Shown here: positions 1 to 10,614 of the stretch, piece by piece
Layout of the letters: each line of letters starts with the position of its first letter
Numbering within the stretch: position 1 is the first letter of the stretch
Origin: Aurifilum marmelostoma
Taxonomy: Eukaryota > Ascomycota > Sordariomycetes > Diaporthales > Cryphonectriaceae
Length of the DNA: 64,000 nt
Direction of reading: 5' to 3'
NCBI GenBank assembly: GCA_027559495.1
Contig: JAMXSV010000029.1
Location: forward strand, 1-64,000
Made by a program: the position numbers and the translations under genes
The notes under the pieces: model-generated
Databases searched by the model: none
What the model was told of the DNA's origin: nothing
The model's input: the letters and a program-made list of their open reading frames with translations, nothing else

Positions 1-734
1 GCGTTAGCGTGGGCCGACCCCAGACTCGAGATAACGTACTTATTGTAGCAGCTGTGGTGGGCTGGACGGTCCCGCACTATTGAGCACTCGCGTATTTATA
101 ATACAAAACGTGATACGGCTTGGCGGTGTAAGTGCGTGCAGGGAGGGGCGCAGAGTGTATTGTCTTGCATCTTCATACAGATGAGTCTCATTAGGTTGAT
201 GGGACTGTTGGTTAGGGAGGAAAAAATTGAAGAGAGAGAAGAAGAAGAAAAGTCGAAAGGGTGAAAAAAAAAAAAAAAAGGGCAGTGACCATAGAGAAGA
301 CGGGCCTCATTATTGTACAGTTTTGAATTCAGGCCTAACACCCTATAACTACAGAGGGTTCAGCCACTTGTTTAGGCTCAAGCGGTGCAAATTTTACCTA
401 CAATTAACCTCTGTCTGCCAGCAGTATCTAGTCGTATGAGCCCTTGTACATTGACAGTCTTGACCGTGATGAAGAGAAAAAAGAATATCCAAGAAGAAAA
501 GAAATAAATGGCAATATTCTCTTCTTTTTATTGGAGAAAGAGACAGGTGGGGGGGGGGGGGGAGGAAGGGTTGCCTTCTCCCGTAAGCCCCTGTACCTTG
601 TCCTGTAAACTCGGGCCGACGACACACAGTCGGCAGGGGCAGCTAACCAAACACCCTGTCACATTATTGACGATACAGTAGCTCTCAGGAACAGGGCGAA
701 GCTTCACCAACGAGACCTGCCCACCACAGCAGCC
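1..734. other. Left-edge non-coding stretch and RINT1 upstream region
   Basis: No convincing gene is visible. The stretch holds an A-rich run near 266-280 and a run of 14 G at 549-562. It then passes into the leader of the gene starting at 735. Short open frames here are low in complexity and look like chance. Confidence 0.6.
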
Positions 735-3238
735 ATGGCAACCATGCCGCCCCAATTCTTTCGCTCGCCGTCCTCCTCAGACGACATACGTCTGGACGAC
801 TACCTCGACGACAAGCTCCAGTACGCAGCCGACATCGAGAACCTCGACGACCTCCTGGCCAGCGTCGAGGAGCAGCGCGTCCAGCTGCAGTCCCAGCTCG
901 ACGACGCCACGCGCTCCCTCGCCACCGCCCGCCAGTCCTCAGACGAGCGCCAGGCCTCCCTGCAGCAGCAGATCGACGACTTCCAAGCCCTGCAGCGCGA
1001 CATCGACGTGCGGCTCCAGATCGTCGCTGCCTCCGATGCGCCCGACGAGGCGATCCGCAGGCTCGAGGGCCCCATGCACAAGCTGGCCAAGGTCGATCTG
1101 GCTCACAGTTACCTGGTCATGCTGCAGGACGTCGAGAGTCTTACGCAGGAGGCGAGGAGCCACCTGCCCAGAAACCCAAAGGCTGCCCTCGAGCCGTACA
1201 CAAAGCTGAAGAGGCTGGCGGCGTACCTGCAGGAGCTGCAGGGCCCTGCGGACGGCGCCGCCGTGCATCTCGTCACACATGTCGCAGGAATTGTAGATGG
1301 TCTGTGGGAGGAGATGAAGAGGACCATGTGGACAGAGATGGACGGCATACTGGCCAAGAGGGGCTGGCCCAAGAAGGTGGACCCGCGTTCTGAGATCGAC
1401 GACGAGTGGAGAGACTGCTTTGAGAAGTCGATAGACCTGCAGGCGCCCGAGGTCCTCTACTCGAGCGGCGTCGTGACCCTGCTGCCGATGGAGGTGATGG
1501 CGCAGAACTGGGTCAAGGAGTTCCGATACCACTTCATGAGCGACAATGCGACGAGCGAGCCTCGGAATATCGGGAGCCAGTGCTTCCCGTGGATCCTCGC
1601 CCAGCTTGAAGAGTGGGATGACTTCCTCCGGGAGAACTTTGGCTACCTGTTGGCGGGCAAGTTCACTGGTACAGAGGTGGCTGACAAGATGATCTACATG
1701 GATCCGACGTGTGCTCTCATCACCTCTCTGCTGCCGGTCCTGGGCGAAAAGGTCAGATCAGCCATGGAGGTGGCGCTCAAGGATCCGGCTTTCCTGAGCA
1801 GCCTGATGGGCCAGCTCATGGCCTTTGACGACAACCTGCGGAGGCAGTTCAGTTATGACGGCGGGGATGTCGAGCGGGGCTGGGGCGGCCTCACCGCACA
1901 GGTGTTGGACGAGCACTTTGACAAGTGGCTCAAGGCGGAAAGGACTTTTGCCCTGGAGCGATACCAGGTCATCATGGCCAACCCAGAGGCTCGACAGATC
2001 GACTACGACTACAGCGGCCCGGGCAAGACAAAACCCACTTTCGGTGCAGTTCGTGTCATAGACCTCCTGCGCTCGGTTACCAGCCAGTACAACCGGATCA
2101 GGAGGTTCTCGCACCAGCTTAGATTCCTGATCGATATCCAGCTCGCCATCCTCGATCAGTACCACCAGCGTCTCCGGGACGGCCTCGATGCGTATAACGC
2201 TTCCACCTCTCTGGCCTTCAAGGCCATCTCGGGGGCAAGCAAGGAGGAGATTGCGGCCCTCGAGGGGACAGGCGCCTTCGAGACGCTGTGCAAGGTCTTT
2301 GGGAGCTCAGACCATGTGGTCAGCGCCCTCAAGGACTGGAGCAACGAGGAGTTCTTTGTGGAGATGTGGGATCGGCTGCAGGCTCGGGCGAGGGGTTCCG
2401 GCGATCAGGACAACCTGGCAGGCGGGATGAGCCACGACGAGGTCAAGGGCCGGACATCGCAGAGCGTCGGGTCCACTGGAGACGGCGGGATCCTGTTTGA
2501 CGAGACCATCAAGGCCTATGCCGCGCGCCGACAGCAGGCACAGGACTGGCTCATCGCCGCAGTGCAGGACTCGCAGTCCAAGGCCTTCCGGCCGTATATC
2601 CAGCGAACGCAATGGCTGACCCTCAGCGAGGACTCGTCGCCCATCGATCCATATACACTCGCCATCACGGCAGAGCTGGACGAACCACTCAGGGTAAGAC
2701 ATGCTCTCTTCTAAGCCATACGTCTATGCATGCATAGATATATCACTGCACATCACACCTCACACACGTCCACTAATGATCCTCTCAGATCCTCAAACGC
2801 AACTTCGACTTCCTCTCCCACGCCCTCAGCACCGCCGTGTTCCGGCGTGTCGTGCGCAAGGCCCTCGAGTCGCTACAAGACAACCTGTACGAGAATGTCC
2901 TCGTAGCAAACAGGTTCACGACCCTAGGCGCCGCGCAGTTCCTCCGCGACGTGCACGCCATCTTTGCCATGGCGGACCGGCACGTGCCCGACGGGTCCGG
3001 GGCGGCCATGGCGTTTCTGGCGGACGCGCTGCGGCTCTTGAACATGCCGGTGGAGGTGGTGGCCGCCGAGGGACAAGAAGGCGGGACGGCAGGGGCCATG
3101 TCGCTGAAGCAGGCGAGCGATCGTGTGTTTGTTGATAACAGCGAGGCCAGGAGGGTGCTGGAGGAGCTGGGGATCGAGATGCTGGAGCCTCAGCACGCGA
3201 GGAGGATATTGCAGAACCGTGTGGAGAACAGTGACTAG
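735..3238 (+). CDS. RINT1: RINT1/Tip20-family vesicle tethering protein
   Basis: Two exons, 735-2693 and 2789-3238, give 802 residues. The 95-nt intron starts GTAAGA, has a CTAAT branch-like site at 2772 and ends CTCAG; the join is in phase (codon AGG then ATC). The family (RINT-1/Tip20) belongs to the Dsl1/NRZ tether that captures Golgi-to-ER COPI vesicles at the ER. Visible features are an N-terminal acidic segment, a coiled coil at about residues 25-100 (many Gln, Leu and Glu in heptads, e.g. SVEEQRVQLQSQLDDA), and a long helical body to the C-terminus, as expected for a CATCHR tether. Length fits the family. Start choice: ATG in CAGCCATGGCA with no upstream in-frame extension. Family call rests on overall sequence character and length; exon structure is well supported. 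Confidence 0.85.
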
Positions 3239-3529
3239 ATGAGAGGAATCATAGCATGTAGATTCTTGGGAGGAAATCTAAACCCTCACCCACACCACCC
3301 CTCCAATAGAGAAGAAGGTATTCTATGCCATGTATATCACCCACTTTGCCCTGGGTTGAAACCTCAGAAGATCCAGAGGAAATAATATTGTATGCCCATC
3401 AAAACTCCGCCACACCTCTCTCTATCTCTCTCTTTCTCAATCTGAAAAGGAGAATAAAAAAAAAAAGAAACCCCACCCATCTATCGATGCAACAACAAGA
3501 AACCAGAGATGTCAAAGATCATCCTCCCT

Positions 3530-4645
3530 CTAGTTGATCGCCCTCCTCGTCATCTCCACAACAGCAAAAGTGCCCGCGCTCACAGGCATGGCCCTCAGCA
3601 AGGTAGGCCCCAGCCCCCGCCAGAAGCCAGCCATGCCCTCCCTGGCCCAGGTCTGGGCAAAGCAGTCCCGCATGGACCGGTACCTCATCTCGGCGCCGAA
3701 GCCGTCGGTCTGCATCTTGCTCTTGACGACGTCGAGCGGGTAGCTGGCCAGCCACAGGGCCTCGCCGGCCAGGCCGCCGTAGAAGGCGATCTTGTAGGCG
3801 GGGATGTCGTCGCGCGAGACGGCGTTGCGGCGGGCGTCGGCGTTCATGAGCCACTCGAAGGCGAGGAACCACACGCCGTAGGCCTGGGCCTCGCGGAGGA
3901 CGGTGACGGCCTCGCCGCGGTAGACGCCGCGCCACAGGCCGCCGCCGGGCGCGGCGACGAGCTTGCGGACGCAGTCGAGGGGCCCGGAGTAGAGGCGGGC
4001 GGCGCCGTGGGGCTGGGTCTGCAGGCGGATGCGGACGTGCTCGATGGGGCCCGAGATGACGCTGTTGGCGACGCCCGCGAAGGCGCCGGCGGCGTAGTAC
4101 TGGGGGTAGGAGAGCGGGGCGCCGGGGGCGGTGCCGCGGGCGGCGGTGTTGCGGTCCTCGAACCAGCGGCGGGCGGCGTGGAAGCCGCCGAACTGGACCG
4201 AGACGCAGGCGCCGATGCCGAGGAGCGGGGTGAGGGTGCCTTTGTAGAAGGCGAGGGGGCCCTCGTTGCGCCAGATGGAGGTCGCGGCGCTGAGGGCGGT
4301 GGTGGAGGTGGTGGCGGTCTGGAGGCGGACCTTGACTATGTCGAAGGGCTGGCCTGGAGGGGGAGACGGGTGTCAGTCTGGGTGTGTTTGACTATGGAAA
4401 CGTCTCAGGATGAGGTCCCGAGTCTCATCTCTTCCTCATCTCAGATAAGGCATGACAACATCGTCGCCCTCGTCCACACCTGCCCCTCTTCACCCCGTCC
4501 ACTGAGGAGTGCCTGAGACCAGATACTCACCAAGCAGGACCTGCGCAACACCACCAGCAGCCCCAGAGAACAGATCCTTGGCCGTCTGTGCCGCTCCTCC
4601 TCCCTCGTGAGGGTGGGCATCAATATCAGCCGCCGAATCTGCCAT
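3530..4645 (-). CDS. Mitochondrial carrier protein, YMC1/carnitine-carrier-like
   Basis: Exons 4645-4531 and 4353-3530 on the minus strand give 312 residues. The donor is GTGAGT and the acceptor CTCCAG, with the codon for Gly39 split. Three tandem mitochondrial-carrier repeats are visible, each with the signature: PFDIVKVRLQT (about residue 41), PIEHVRIRLQT and PLDVVKSKMQT. Such carriers are six-helix inner-membrane antiporters. The N-terminal KDLFSGAAGGVAQVLLGQPF and GIGACVSVQFG segments resemble the fungal YMC1/YMC2 and carnitine/acylcarnitine branch, so amino acid, carboxylate or acylcarnitine exchange is plausible; the substrate cannot be fixed from sequence alone. It converges with the RINT1 gene with 291 bp between stop codons. 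GC-rich third positions are strong (long C/G-ending runs). Confidence 0.88.
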
Positions 4646-5418
4646 GACCGCAACCACTGCTGCTACTACGTCCCCCTTCCTTTCTATTCAACCGATCCTC
4701 CGACGAGGGGACAACGATAGCCTGTCTTTCCCTTGTTGAGTGAGTAAGAAGGAGGTAACCGGCCGAATTGATAAGAGAGAGAGAAAGAGAGAGAGAGAGG
4801 AAGAATGAGAGGAATCAAGTGGAAAATGAAGAAGGAAACGGCAGCAGACAAGCCTGGGCTTAGTAAACGGTTGGTGAATGAATTACTGAGGTATGGCAAC
4901 AGAAAAAAGAGGCCGAAGCCGGTCCCGATAAGATAGGGCCCACAGTGGTAGTAGGTGCTACCCCTGTCACTGCATGTTGCGTGGGTGAGATTGCGTGCTG
5001 GGCCAGTCAGGCACTCACTGTACTATGTAACTAGTTAGCACTGTAGTGCAGTGATCAGCAGCAGTACAGTAGCAAGATCTCGGCGAATTTTTAGGGGGGT
5101 TGATGTGCTTATAGTGTGGGTCTCAGTGGTGTGGTGCACTACTATGTACAACAGTCAACAGCTGGTACTACTACCTCGTGTGTGTAGGTATGTATATTCT
5201 CCTTCATCATGGTAGCCCAAAATAATATTTATCTATCGATGTTTCCGGATCTGATTTCCAGAGATGGCCAGAAAGATGCAGGGAAATTGTGCGAGAATTA
5301 TGCACATATATGCGGATATACTATGCATACACACATATATACATAATATACATGCAAATACACCTCGGTGACAAGTCCTCCTGTTTAGCAGATGACATTC
5401 TTCTCTTCCCACCCTTCT
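4646..5418. other. Intergenic region between carrier promoter and COG3 3' end
   Basis: Contains the leader and promoter of the carrier gene (read leftward), with a GA-rich tract at about 4769-4800, then AT-rich sequence with TATA-like repeats near 5290-5360 downstream of COG3. No gene is recognised. Confidence 0.5.
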
Positions 5419-7903
5419 CTACCGCTTCTGGGTCTGCTGGGCCTGCTGGTGCATCTGGATGGCCTCCTTTAGCTTGCCAATCACCTCAGGCTGGTTGCTG
5501 AACGCATTCTGCAGCATCTCCTCCAGATCCTTCTCCACCTTGACCAGGTTCTTGCCCGCCGTCTTCCTCCCGCTCCCGTCCCCGCCCAGCAGCCCCGCCC
5601 ACCGCTGCGTGAAGCCGCCGATGGCCTGCCGGAGCAGATCGTCCAGCTGCTCGCTCGCGTCCTGGTGATCAGACGGCCCCCCCGCCACCACTGGGCTGCG
5701 GCGCCTGCGCGGGCGTGTTGGCGGCGCTGCGGGACCACAGCGAGGCCGCGCCGGGTATGAAACTGCTGACGTAGCCGACGAGGTTCTGCGGCGTGAGATT
5801 GTTCCAGATCTGCCCAAAATACTGCATGTCTGACTCCTGGTTGCGCACGTCGCCGATCTCGAGCGACACCAGCTCATTCTTGAGGATGAGGAGGTTCTTG
5901 AGCATAAAGAGGTCAGGGTCTGTGCCTGTCTTGGTCGTCTTGATCCTCGCCTCGGCACGCTGCAGCACCTGGATCGTCTCCTTGACGATCTTGTATACCA
6001 CGGGACTATTGCGTTGCTGTGTGGTGTGGGAGACGGGTCAGCATCAGCACTTCGAGCATCCTCGACCCGGACTGGCAAATACAGAGAGAGATGGAGAAAA
6101 ACTTACACATCGCTCTTTAGGCATGGACTGGTCAAACATGACCAGTAGCTCCAGGGCCCTCTTGACGGGCGGGTACGCATTAGACGACGCAACACCGTCG
6201 ACAACAGGCCCGATCTTGAGCGCATCCGGCAGTACGGTGACCTTCGAGATGGACCTGGCAATCTCGGCCTCGAACGCGCTGTCTGTAAACACCCACAGGT
6301 GCTCCGCCAGCAGCCTGGCCGCCAGCTCCTGGCAGTGTCTCGTGAAGGCGGACTCGTCCTCGTCGTAGTCCGAGATGAGGTACTCGTTGGTGATCCACCC
6401 CAGGATATTGCAGATGGTCTGCAGCTTGGCCGTCTGCAGCGCACCCTGCAGGCTGTTGGCGATCGGGACGACGTTGGTGGCGTTGACCATGATCCTCTGG
6501 TGCGACTTGAGCGTCACGAAGGCCGAGTTGGGGTCCGTGCTGTAGTGCGGCTCGACAGCAAAGATCTTGGCGAAGAGTATGGCCTCGTTGAACGACCTCT
6601 CAAAGCACTGCTTGACGTAGTTGCGGGAGGCCGTCTCCACAGACGCGTCCTTGGCCTCCTTCTTGAATATGTCCAGGTCGTGCTGGATGATAGGTTTGAG
6701 ATCACGATCCCGGGCAGCGATATATGCCTGGAAGATGTTGTTGGCCGTGTTGGAGTAGATGTCGGAGTTGGTCCCAGACAAGGCATTTCCGGACTGGTCG
6801 TAGGCCTGGTGGACCACTTTCTGCACGTTGGGGATGAGCGCGTATGAGTCGAGCATCATCTCCTCGAAACGGCCGTATGCGAGCGCATGCCGGGCCGACT
6901 CTGACTTTGTGCCCGCGATCTGCCTCGAGATGTCCGCCGAGACCCTGTCGAGTCGGTTCTGCAGCCCGACCTCGAGCAGGTGCAGGGCCTTGGTCAGGAG
7001 GGCCTGGTAGCGTGCCAGGTAGGACTCGGAGTCCCTGTACGAAGGGTTCTTGCCCATGAAAGCAATACAGGCGTCCAGGTTCCGCAGCGTCTCCCCAAAC
7101 GACTCGTCCTCGACCTGTCTGCCAGCGCCGGGAGCGTTGAGGCGCCGCGTGACGTTGTCGATGTAGGCATAGTAGTGCAGGTCGGTGCCAACCTCGTCGG
7201 CCAGCGCCTCGAGCCGTCTCTGTTCCGACAGCAGACCCTCGCACTGCGACTGGAAGGTGCTGGTCTGCTCCTCGACGCCGCGGAACGACTCGGAGAGGGA
7301 GGCGAGCAGCTCTAGCGCGCTGTTGGTGTCGCCGATCAGCGTCTCCAGGTGCCGCTCCGTCATGGCCAGCTGCTCGCCGTATAAGGTGTACTCCTGCTGC
7401 CCCGCGTCCAGCAGCAGCTCATCTTCCAGGATCTCCTCCAGGCCGTGGTCCCCCTCAAGGAGGAGGGCGGCTTCTGTCCCGGGCAGTGCTAGTGCATCCA
7501 GGCTGTTGTCCGGCCTCTGCATCCTGCTCTTCTTCTTCTTCTTCTGCTTCTTCTTGAGGGCCCCATGTCCCAGCTGTTCGGCGCGTAAGATATCGTAGAA
7601 GTCGGAAACCGAGCGGGCTCGTCTGGAGAGGCCTGGCTCTGGCGGGGAGTCATCGTCGTCTTCTTCTAGCAGCTCCTCTAGGTCCTCGACAGCCTCGTCT
7701 GCCCCATTGGGCCCCTATCAAATGGTCAATTCCAGGGCTGCTCGAGGAAGCTGGTGTGGTGTGGTACGAACAACTGGCTGCTGGAGCAGGGACTCGCGCC
7801 GCCGGTGCCCGTAGCTCTGTGAGGGCGCCTTCCTGTGCTGGGCCTGGGGCTGCTGCTGCTGCTGGAGCTCTGGTATGTAGTTATACCAGGAGTCCTCGTA
7901 CAT
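5419..7903 (-). CDS. COG3: Conserved oligomeric Golgi complex subunit 3 (Sec34 family), frame broken by one base
   Basis: COG3/Sec34 is a subunit of the COG tether for intra-Golgi retrograde vesicles. Proposed exons on the minus strand are 7903 to about 7772, 7714-6107 and 6016-5419. The last intron is GTAAGT...CACAG and in phase. The Sec34-like N-terminal domain is recognised by FQSQCEGLLSEQRRLEAL followed by YYAYIDNVTRRLNAPG and LDACIAFMGKNPSYRDSESY. Further support comes from QNLVGYVSSFIPG and the C-terminal AFSNQPEVIGKLKEAI. Two oddities: the first donor is not canonical (GTTCGT or GTTGTT fit the phase), and in exon 3 a run of seven C on the plus strand (5677-5683) shifts the frame. With six C the last 80 residues come into frame and the protein is about 778 residues, normal for the family. 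COG3 is conserved, so a sequence error is more likely than a pseudogene. Confidence 0.85.
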
Positions 7904-8708
7904 CTTGAGAGAGGCTATCACTCCTCCCCTGCTCTGGTCCTGTCTGGGTCTGGAGGGGTCGGTGGTGGAGAGTCTGGGTCGTGGGTTGTCTGTAGTGAGG
8001 CTTCGGAGAGCTGTCAGCCCTGTGTCATGGGCGCTTTGGTGCCAGATTGCACTGCAGCCGAGACGCGGCAGTGGGCGTTAGGCCTGGGCGGCCTGGCAGG
8101 CCTACTGTGATCCATAGAGCTATAGTGGGTCTTCCCGCTGTGGGGTAACTACAGCGTTGGATCCAAACATACCCCTACAGCGACTTACACAGGGGCGCCT
8201 CCATTTTTGAAGAGATCGCCAGTGGGCAGCATTTGCCGCAAAGTTGGGGGGAAAAGGCAAATAAAAAGAGTAGTTCATGATTAGAATACTTGTAGTTCAG
8301 TTCATGTAACTATACTGGTAGATATACACTATGTAAAGTGTGTCTCCTGTCAACAGTCATCTCAGAGGCTGTCATGTATCGCCGCGATGCCTGTACGTAC
8401 CAGCTCCCACTGGGGGACCAGGGTCGGAGCTACTGTAAGCTCCAAATCTTTAGCCATTTTCTTCTTCCACTCAGAGCCTTCGCTTTAGTAAAGTTCAGTA
8501 CGCCGCCTCGAATGACCTCACCACTTAGGACACCCCTCCAACGGTCGCTGGTCTGTCCGATTTGTTGCCTGAATCTGCTACGAGAAAACACTCTTCATGG
8601 AGCGGCGATACCTCTTCAATTGAGACTGAACCTAAATTTCTAATCTGCTATGAAGAATTGAGCCACCAATCTCGATCAAGTCGTCTTTGTCTCTTGGCCA
8701 GCAGCAAC
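7904..8708. promoter_or_regulatory. Divergent promoter region between COG3 and FMP25-like gene
   Basis: This 805-bp stretch separates two divergent start codons, so it must carry both promoters unless a long transcript overlaps. I see no clear TATA box. AT-rich sequence lies at about 8260-8340. No gene is recognised. Confidence 0.5.
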
Positions 8709-10614
8709 ATGTCGACCCTGATTCCAAGACTTGCCCAGAGACAGCCCACCTGCCTCTTCTCAGCCAGGCGTACCCTCCCAAGGGCCAGCTCTCTGTGCTG
8801 CGCCTCCTCCTCCTCCTCCTCCTCCCCCTCCTCTCCATCGAAACTCTACAGGCGCCACTATGCGAGCTCATACCCGGGCCATCCACCACCACGGCGTGGC
8901 GGCGGCGGGTCCAAGGTCGTCCCCATCCTCGGCGGCCTTGCAGTGGGCGGAGCAATAGTCGCAGGCGCGGTCTACCTCTATCCTGTACTCTTTGGCACCG
9001 ACATCACTGAGCCGTCGATCCCACAGGCCGAGATTCAGTTCGAGAAGAAGCGCAAGGCGCCCAGGGACAAGGAGGACAACCGCGCCCTCCTCTCATCGCA
9101 GCATATCCAGGTCAAGAACAGCTGGGAGAACCCGGGTGTGTACGCCTGGGGCTCCAACACGGGCTGTGCGGTGGCGCCCGAGTCTAAAGAGGCCGTGGTT
9201 AAGACGCCGCGGCGCATTTCATGGTTTGACGGCATGCTGCTGCGGGATCTGAAGATTGACCAGGCGTTTGGCGTCGCCGTCACGGAGCAGGGCGATCTAG
9301 TGCAGTGGGGCAATGGGTTCCGGGCCGAGGACCCCAGGCCGAGCTACACGCTGAGGGGGAAAGGACATCATGAGGCTCGCCATATCGAGAGACCGCATCC
9401 TGGCGCTGTCTCGGGGCGGGTCTGTCTACTCGCTGCCGGTGGCGAGGTCGGACCAGCTGGGTGGCAACACTAAAGCCGACGAGGAGGGGTCGTCATCGTG
9501 GTTGTCTTTCTGGTCGAGCCCTGGGGCGCCCATCAAGTATCGCCAGATCAAGCCAGACAACCTGGGCTGGGGAGAGAAGGTTGTGGACATACAGAGCGGG
9601 CAGGAACATGCGCTGCTCTTGACCTCGTCCGGCCGCGTCTTCTCTGCGGCCTCGAGCACCGAGAACTACCCGTCCAAGGGCCAGCTGGGCGTCGCAGGCC
9701 TGACCTGGCTGACGAGACCGCAGGGGCCGGTCGACCAGGCGCACGAGATTGGCACGCTCAAGGGCTTCAGGGCCAAGAAGATCGCCACAGGCGACTACCA
9801 CTCGCTCGTGCTGGACGAAGAGGGGCGGGTGTTTGCGTTTGGTGACAACTCGGTGGGCCAGCTCGGCTTCCCGGCGGACTCGGACGCGGCCACCGTCGAC
9901 GTGCCGTCGCTGCTCCCCTTCAACACGCTCTACCGGGGAACGGAGCTGACGCCCAAGGTGACATCGATCGCGGCCGGCGGGTCCAACTCTTTCTTCACCG
10001 TGGACGCCACGAGGCTGCCCGCACAGTCTGTCAACACCGCAGCAGCAGCAGCAGCAGCCGAGGTCACGGCGCCGGCACGGGCCCTGGGCAAGGTGGTGGC
10101 TGACACGTGGGCGACCGGGGAGGGGATCTACGGGTGTCTGGGCACAGGCCGGTGGACGCACGTCTCGAATGGACCGACCAAGATCAAGGCGCTGTCGGGC
10201 CTGTTCGAGTGGGACGAGAAGGCCAGCTCTGTGGTGCCGATCCGGCTGGCGCGAATGTCGGTCGGGGCGACGCACACGGCTGCCGTGATGGACAACGTGA
10301 CGTACGTAGACGCCTCGGGGCGGACGGGTGCCAACGACACGAACTGGGGTGCGGATATCGTGTGGTGGGGCGGCAACGAGTTCTACCAGCTGGGGAACGG
10401 CAAGAGGGCCAACTCGAACGCGCCCATCTACATTGCCCCGCTGGATGGAGGCGCGGGCGACGCGAGGGCAGGCAGAAAGGGAGAGGAACACAGGTTTCAG
10501 ATCACGCCGCGGCAGACGGTCAGGCTGGGGGAGGGAGGCAAGGGCAGGAAGGTCAGCGTCGAGCAGAGGGTCGAGTGTGGGCGGTATGTGACGGCTGTCT
10601 ACTCAGGGACGTGA
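8709..10614 (+). CDS. FMP25: FMP25-like mitochondrial RCC1-repeat protein, frame broken by one base
   Basis: The N-terminus (MSTLIPRLAQRQPTCLFSAR, then many Arg and Ser) looks like a mitochondrial targeting sequence. A single hydrophobic segment follows at about residues 77-97. After that come RCC1-type blades: VYAWGSNTG, LVQWGNGF, VFAFGDNSVGQLGF, GEGIYGCLGTG and IVWWGGNEFYQLGNG. Yeast Fmp25 is an inner-membrane RCC1-like protein linked to bc1 complex assembly; that role is inferred by family. The frame changes by one base at 9355-9362 (five G then three A). Removing one base joins TLRGKDIMRLAISRDRIL without a gap, giving about 634 residues. No intron borders fit this place, so a base-call error is likely. 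The start was chosen for the targeting sequence; the frame is also open further upstream. Confidence 0.8.

Noticed and set aside
3509..4516. Plus-strand open frame of 335 codons opposite the mitochondrial carrier
   Set aside because: Gly/Ala/Glu/Val-rich shadow of the carrier exon; the carrier motifs on the minus strand are decisive.
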